A program made the position numbers and the translations under genes. From the NCBI GenBank assembly GCA_023257915.1, contig JALRBB010000372.1, positions 1 through 8,342 on the forward strand: a stretch of 8,342 nucleotides of DNA, in the 5' to 3' direction. How positions within the stretch are numbered: position 1 is the first letter of the stretch; each line of letters opens with the position of its first letter. Source of the DNA: Quisquiliibacterium sp. GTDB lineage: Bacteria; Pseudomonadota; Gammaproteobacteria; Burkholderiales; Burkholderiaceae_E. Under the pieces are notes generated by a model that searched no databases, was not told where the DNA came from, and saw nothing but the letters and a program-made list of their open reading frames with translations. Below are positions 8,014 through 8,342 of the stretch, one piece after another.

Positions 8014-8036
8014 CGCAGCGGGCGGTCAGCGCGCGT
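8003..8036. terminator. Hairpin between convergent genes, possible bidirectional terminator
   Basis: CGTGCGCTGAC (8004-8014) pairs with GTCAGCGCGCG (8025-8035), 11 bp with one wobble and a 10-base loop. It spans the stop codon of the FGE-like gene and nearly fills the 23-base gap to the convergent gene. There is no real T tract on either side, so it may block read-through or stabilise mRNA ends rather than be a classic intrinsic terminator. Confidence 0.45.
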
Positions 8037-8342
8037 TCAGCCCGACAATCTCGCTGCCAGGCGCCGGCGCAGTTCCGGCGAGCGCAGGCTCGCCTCGCAG
8101 GCGGCTTCCATCGAGGCGAGCAGTGCATGGCCCTGCGGATCGTCGATCTGCTGCTGGGCAAGCAGTTGCAGATGGCGCTTCATCTGCGCAACGACCACCG
8201 GCTCATTGGCCAGCACTTGATCCAGGTAGCGATCGACCAGGGTGGACAGCGCGTCGGCGTCGACCAGTTCGGTCAGAAATCCGATACGCAGCATCTCGTC
8301 GGATTCGATGGTCATCGCGGTCAGCATCAGCTTGCTGCTTGC
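8037..8342 (-). CDS. Enoyl-CoA hydratase/isomerase (crotonase) family, C-terminal part
   Basis: The last 101 codons of a - strand gene whose 5' part lies beyond the window. The visible protein begins ASSKLMLTAMTIESDEMLRI, then GFLTELVDADAL, then a helical tail ending SLRSPELRRRLAARLSG. This matches the pattern after the catalytic core of crotonases (LxLTGxxxxAxEALRIGLVxxVV) and their C-terminal trimerisation helices, including PVVVAQMKRHL. The reading frame is open to the window edge, so the internal Met codon at 8325-8327 is not the start. The oxyanion-hole and acid/base residues are upstream and cannot be seen. The substrate (fatty acyl-CoA, methylglutaconyl-CoA or other) cannot be told from this end. 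The family call is fairly sure; the specific function is not. Confidence 0.8.
   Translation of the reverse strand, partial: ASSKLMLTAMTIESDEMLRIGFLTELVDADALSTLVDRYLDQVLANEPVVVAQMKRHLQLLAQQQIDDPQGHALLASMEAACEASLRSPELRRRLAARLSG

Overview
The window is an ordinary housekeeping stretch of a GC-rich chromosome, most likely from a betaproteobacterium. This rests on three things: the T. ferrooxidans-type glutamate-cysteine ligase paired with an E. coli-like GshB, the order gshA-gshB-EIIA(Man)-HPr-EI, and HPr and EIIA sequences that resemble Burkholderiales/Nitrosomonadales homologues recalled from memory (no search was run).

Layout. Bases 1-136 lie between two GATC sites and do not fit the gene that follows. 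From 137 to 316 comes the C-terminal end of an Amt ammonium transporter, then a hairpin-rich intergenic region with a probable terminator. On the + strand, gshA, gshB, a mannose-family EIIA, ptsH and ptsI (547-5272) are closely spaced or overlapping and look like one operon. A 231-base gap then holds a probable terminator, a sigma70-like promoter, a SAM-II type riboswitch and a strong intrinsic terminator. These control metX and metW (5504-7257), which overlap by 4 bases. A secreted formylglycine-generating-enzyme-like protein without the catalytic cysteines follows (7291-8013). It converges on the 3' end of a crotonase-family gene on the - strand (8037 to the window edge).

How the genes work together. 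GshA and GshB make glutathione from glutamate, cysteine and glycine. EI, HPr and EIIA form a phosphorelay (PEP to EI His188 to HPr His15 to EIIA His9). No sugar permease is encoded here, so a regulatory role is likely. MetX acylates homoserine at the start of methionine synthesis and MetW is its usual partner. The leader RNA should shut both off when S-adenosylmethionine is plentiful.

I see no mobile element, CRISPR array, tRNA/rRNA or defence system. The most interesting items are the riboswitch with its exact 8-base antiterminator complement, a 26-base perfect palindrome inside ptsI, a possible cloning junction at 136-139, and the cysteine-less FGE-like protein.
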